64,000 bases of DNA from Temnothorax longispinosus (lineage: Eukaryota; Arthropoda; Insecta; Hymenoptera; Formicidae), in assembly GCF_030848805.1 (NCBI RefSeq), contig NC_092366.1:6935224-6999223 (forward strand), written 5' to 3'. Shown here one piece after another: positions 62,901-64,000 of the stretch. Position numbers and translations under genes: made by a program. Below the pieces are notes generated by a model, which saw nothing but the letters and a program-made list of their open reading frames with translations, searched no databases and was not told where the DNA came from. Numbering within the stretch: position 1 is the first letter of the stretch; each line of letters opens with the position of its first letter.

Positions 62901-64000
62901 GAAAACGTACGGCTCACCGAGGCGGGGATCTCGAAAGAGGTAAAGTCTGCGTTCTGAAAAGCGCTGAAAAGGGTATATTTCAACACGGAGACAGATTTGA
63001 ATAATTTAAGCATCGTCCAACGAAAAAATTCGCAGTAGGAAAAAGTTTTCAACGTTTTTCCTATTTTATCGAGAGTGGTACACCTCTCTTGCGCACTTGA
63101 TAAACGCGAGGAGTATAATCTGTAAGACTTCTCGCTGTAGCGCAGCGTATTTATTCGGGGCGCTTGCACGGTATTTAAATGCGCATCTCTTTCCTCTGAA
63201 ATTAAATGAAGGTTTTAAAAAATTTGCGTGCGCTATTTGAATAATTACATCACTGCGACATGAAATTATAAAGTTTTCCGTGTAAATCGTAAGCTGGTCG
63301 TGTTAGTCTAAGAGCTGATGTAAGAGGTCGACGATAACTTCTCCAAACTCTCATCTCTCATGAATAATTAAAATTAAAATCTACACGTACGAAACTTGGG
63401 AAGTGCTGCGTTTTACAACGCGCGACACGGAACGGAGGAGGATTCTACGGGGCTTGAACTATCGAGAGTGTGCTATTTTTCTTTAGGTGATAGACAGCGC
63501 GATAGCGGCGTTCTGCTTGGAAATAATAGCGCGACACGCCGAGCCTGCGCCGAGGTTGTGCAACAAGGATCCACTCACCCTGAAGATGGGCTCGTACATC
63601 CTCGAGCTCTTCCCGAACGCAAAATTTATATTCATGGTGCGCGACGGACGCGCGACGGTGCATTCCATCATATCCAGGAAGGTAAAAAAGAACTTCGCGT
63701 AACGTTATTCTCTTTTTTTTCCCCTAAAAATATATTCGGTTATTTGCGACAGTTATGTCGTTTCTCTATCAAGTTATGTTTTAAATAAAATTGCGGGTTA
63801 TATTTCTTTCTTTTACTGAGAAACTTCTTGCTATTAATTTCTTTTTGTGATTTTTTTTATTTTTATTATTACAGATTTTTATAATCTGCACGCCGCTATA
63901 TGTTTTTTCGCCTCGTTTTTTTTTCTTATCATATAATAGTACAATACGATTCTCCTCATAGAGAAGAAAAATCTATCTTCTCTCTCTTTACAGGTCACCA
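59822..64000 (+). CDS. Tpst: Tyrosylprotein sulfotransferase, 5' part (exons 1-5, partial at right edge)
   Basis: The enzyme transfers sulfate from PAPS to tyrosines of secreted and membrane proteins in the trans-Golgi. Joining 59822-59962, 62192-62325, 62831-62939, 63487-63681 and 63994-64000 gives 193 complete codons plus the start of exon 5; animal TPSTs are about 370 residues, so roughly half is missing beyond the window. A short basic N terminus (RGGRK) precedes a hydrophobic signal anchor at residues 13-32, giving type II topology. The 5' phosphosulfate loop PRSGTT lies at 74-79. CGQETR at 93-98 holds the glutamate (E96) aligning with the TPST2 catalytic base E99. NKDP at 154-157 (K155, aligning with K158) and VRDGR at 179-183 complete the visible active-site set. 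The vertebrate CGEE is CGQE here. The family call is firm; the numbering comparison is from known family features. Confidence 0.95.
60240..60400. promoter_or_regulatory. Homeodomain-type ATTA/TAAT cluster in Tpst intron 1
   Basis: This segment contains many TAAT/ATTA cores (taataattaatcgg, aattaataataat, attattaatcggcaattaatg, gtattaattg) amid GC-rich spacers in an otherwise ordinary intron. Dense TAAT cores are typical homeodomain binding sites, and first introns often hold enhancers. AT-rich composition alone could explain it, so this is only a candidate. Confidence 0.25.
61884..62127. mobile_element. Candidate MITE in Tpst intron 1, ends from the cgtctaaa repeat family
   Basis: The left end, aagcccgctttagacgatcc, is an inverted match to the right end, which reads gattgtttaaagcgagctt on the + strand. 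The roughly 28-base terminal repeats are diverged and no clear target duplication remains. The right end belongs to the family also seen at 52667, 53371 and 62710. The element ends about 65 bases before the exon 2 acceptor. Confidence 0.5.
62047..62127 (+). repeat. Dispersed repeat family member 3 (Tpst intron 1)
   Basis: Shares gcacataaaatta, ttctgggttttgt, gttgtagattgtttaaagcgagctt with 53371-53441 in the same order, with a short extra segment in the middle. An upstream stretch of acatatacacgtgta-like sequence also resembles that before the member at 62710. Confidence 0.65.
62192..62325 (+). CDS. Tpst: Tpst coding exon 2
   Basis: Starts after the acceptor gaacag (AG at 62190-62191) with AAA TAC GTG (KYV) and encodes the PAPS 5' loop PRSGTT and the following helix up to HPDV. 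It ends with the first two bases of an arginine codon at the donor ag|gtaagt (62326), giving a split codon. Intron 2 is 505 bases. Confidence 0.95.
62710..62782 (+). repeat. Dispersed repeat family member 4 (Tpst intron 2)
   Basis: The order ttctgaaatctg, cgaattat, gactgtttagagtgatctt parallels ttctgaattctg, cgaattat, gatcgtctaaagtgggctt at 53400. It ends about 50 bases before the exon 3 acceptor. This is the most diverged member. Confidence 0.5.
62831..62939 (+). CDS. Tpst: Tpst coding exon 3
   Basis: The acceptor tttgtttaag (AG at 62829-62830) is followed by the last base of the split arginine codon and then CGQETRVIPR, including the conserved catalytic glutamate. It ends AGISKE at the donor gag|gtaaag (62940), in phase 0. 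Intron 3 is 547 bases. Confidence 0.93.
63487..63681 (+). CDS. Tpst: Tpst coding exon 4
   Basis: The pyrimidine-rich acceptor tttttctttag (AG at 63485-63486) leads into GTG ATA GAC (VID). The 65 codons include NKDP, LFPNAKF and VRDGRA and end ISRK at the donor aag|gtaaaa (63682), in phase 0. Intron 4 is 312 bases and very AT-rich. Confidence 0.95.
63994..64000 (+). CDS. Tpst: Tpst coding exon 5, first 7 bases
   Basis: After a strong acceptor, tctctctttacag (AG at 63992-63993), the last bases read GTC ACC A, continuing ISRK with V-T as in animal TPSTs (ISRKVT). The exon is cut by the window edge. Confidence 0.85.

Noticed and set aside
62786..63004. A 72-codon + frame overlapping Tpst exon 3
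   Set aside because: It is out of frame with the conserved TPST sequence and runs through the exon 3 donor into the intron.

Overview
The window looks like eukaryotic nuclear DNA from an insect, most likely a hymenopteran and plausibly an ant. The support is a gene split by canonical GT-AG introns whose protein closely matches animal tyrosylprotein sulfotransferase, an AT-rich background with CpG-rich patches, abundant GA/CT, TA and TG microsatellites, and several short inverted-repeat DNA transposons. No operon, prokaryotic promoter, CRISPR array, rRNA gene or convincing tRNA gene was found. The order-level call is inference.

Layout. Bases 1 to about 59,750 hold no gene I can support. Open frames there are short, start anywhere and resemble no family I recognise. 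The stretch carries DNA-transposon relics: a 545-bp element with 73-bp terminal inverted repeats (4999-5543), a 224-bp near-perfect hairpin element (11421-11644), a 1.1-kb element with related ends (27005-28112), a 190-bp inverted-repeat element (30779-30967), a 1.6-kb almost perfect giant palindrome with its own TA target duplication (38437-40040), a candidate 279-bp element (52381-52659) and a TTAA-flanked piggyBac-like element (54754-55381). Microsatellites, polypurine tracts, local duplications and perfect short palindromes lie between them. Two isolated stretches with acceptor and donor signals (6488-6669 and 10609-10708) are weak exon candidates.

Bases 59,752-64,000 contain the 5' part of a tyrosylprotein sulfotransferase gene (Tpst, + strand). 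Four complete coding exons and the first 7 bases of a fifth are present; the rest lies beyond the right edge. The visible 193 codons give an N-terminal signal-anchor helix, the PAPS-binding 5' loop (PRSGTT), the conserved catalytic glutamate and the NKDP and RDGR motifs. The product should be a Golgi type II membrane enzyme that sulfates tyrosines of secreted proteins.

The most unusual object is the giant palindrome. Its two ~800-bp arms are nearly identical head-to-head copies of a transposon fragment, and they carry different single-base disruptions of the same small reading frame. A second noteworthy pattern is a diverged repeat family whose five related copies lie between 52.6 and 62.8 kb, three of them inside Tpst introns.
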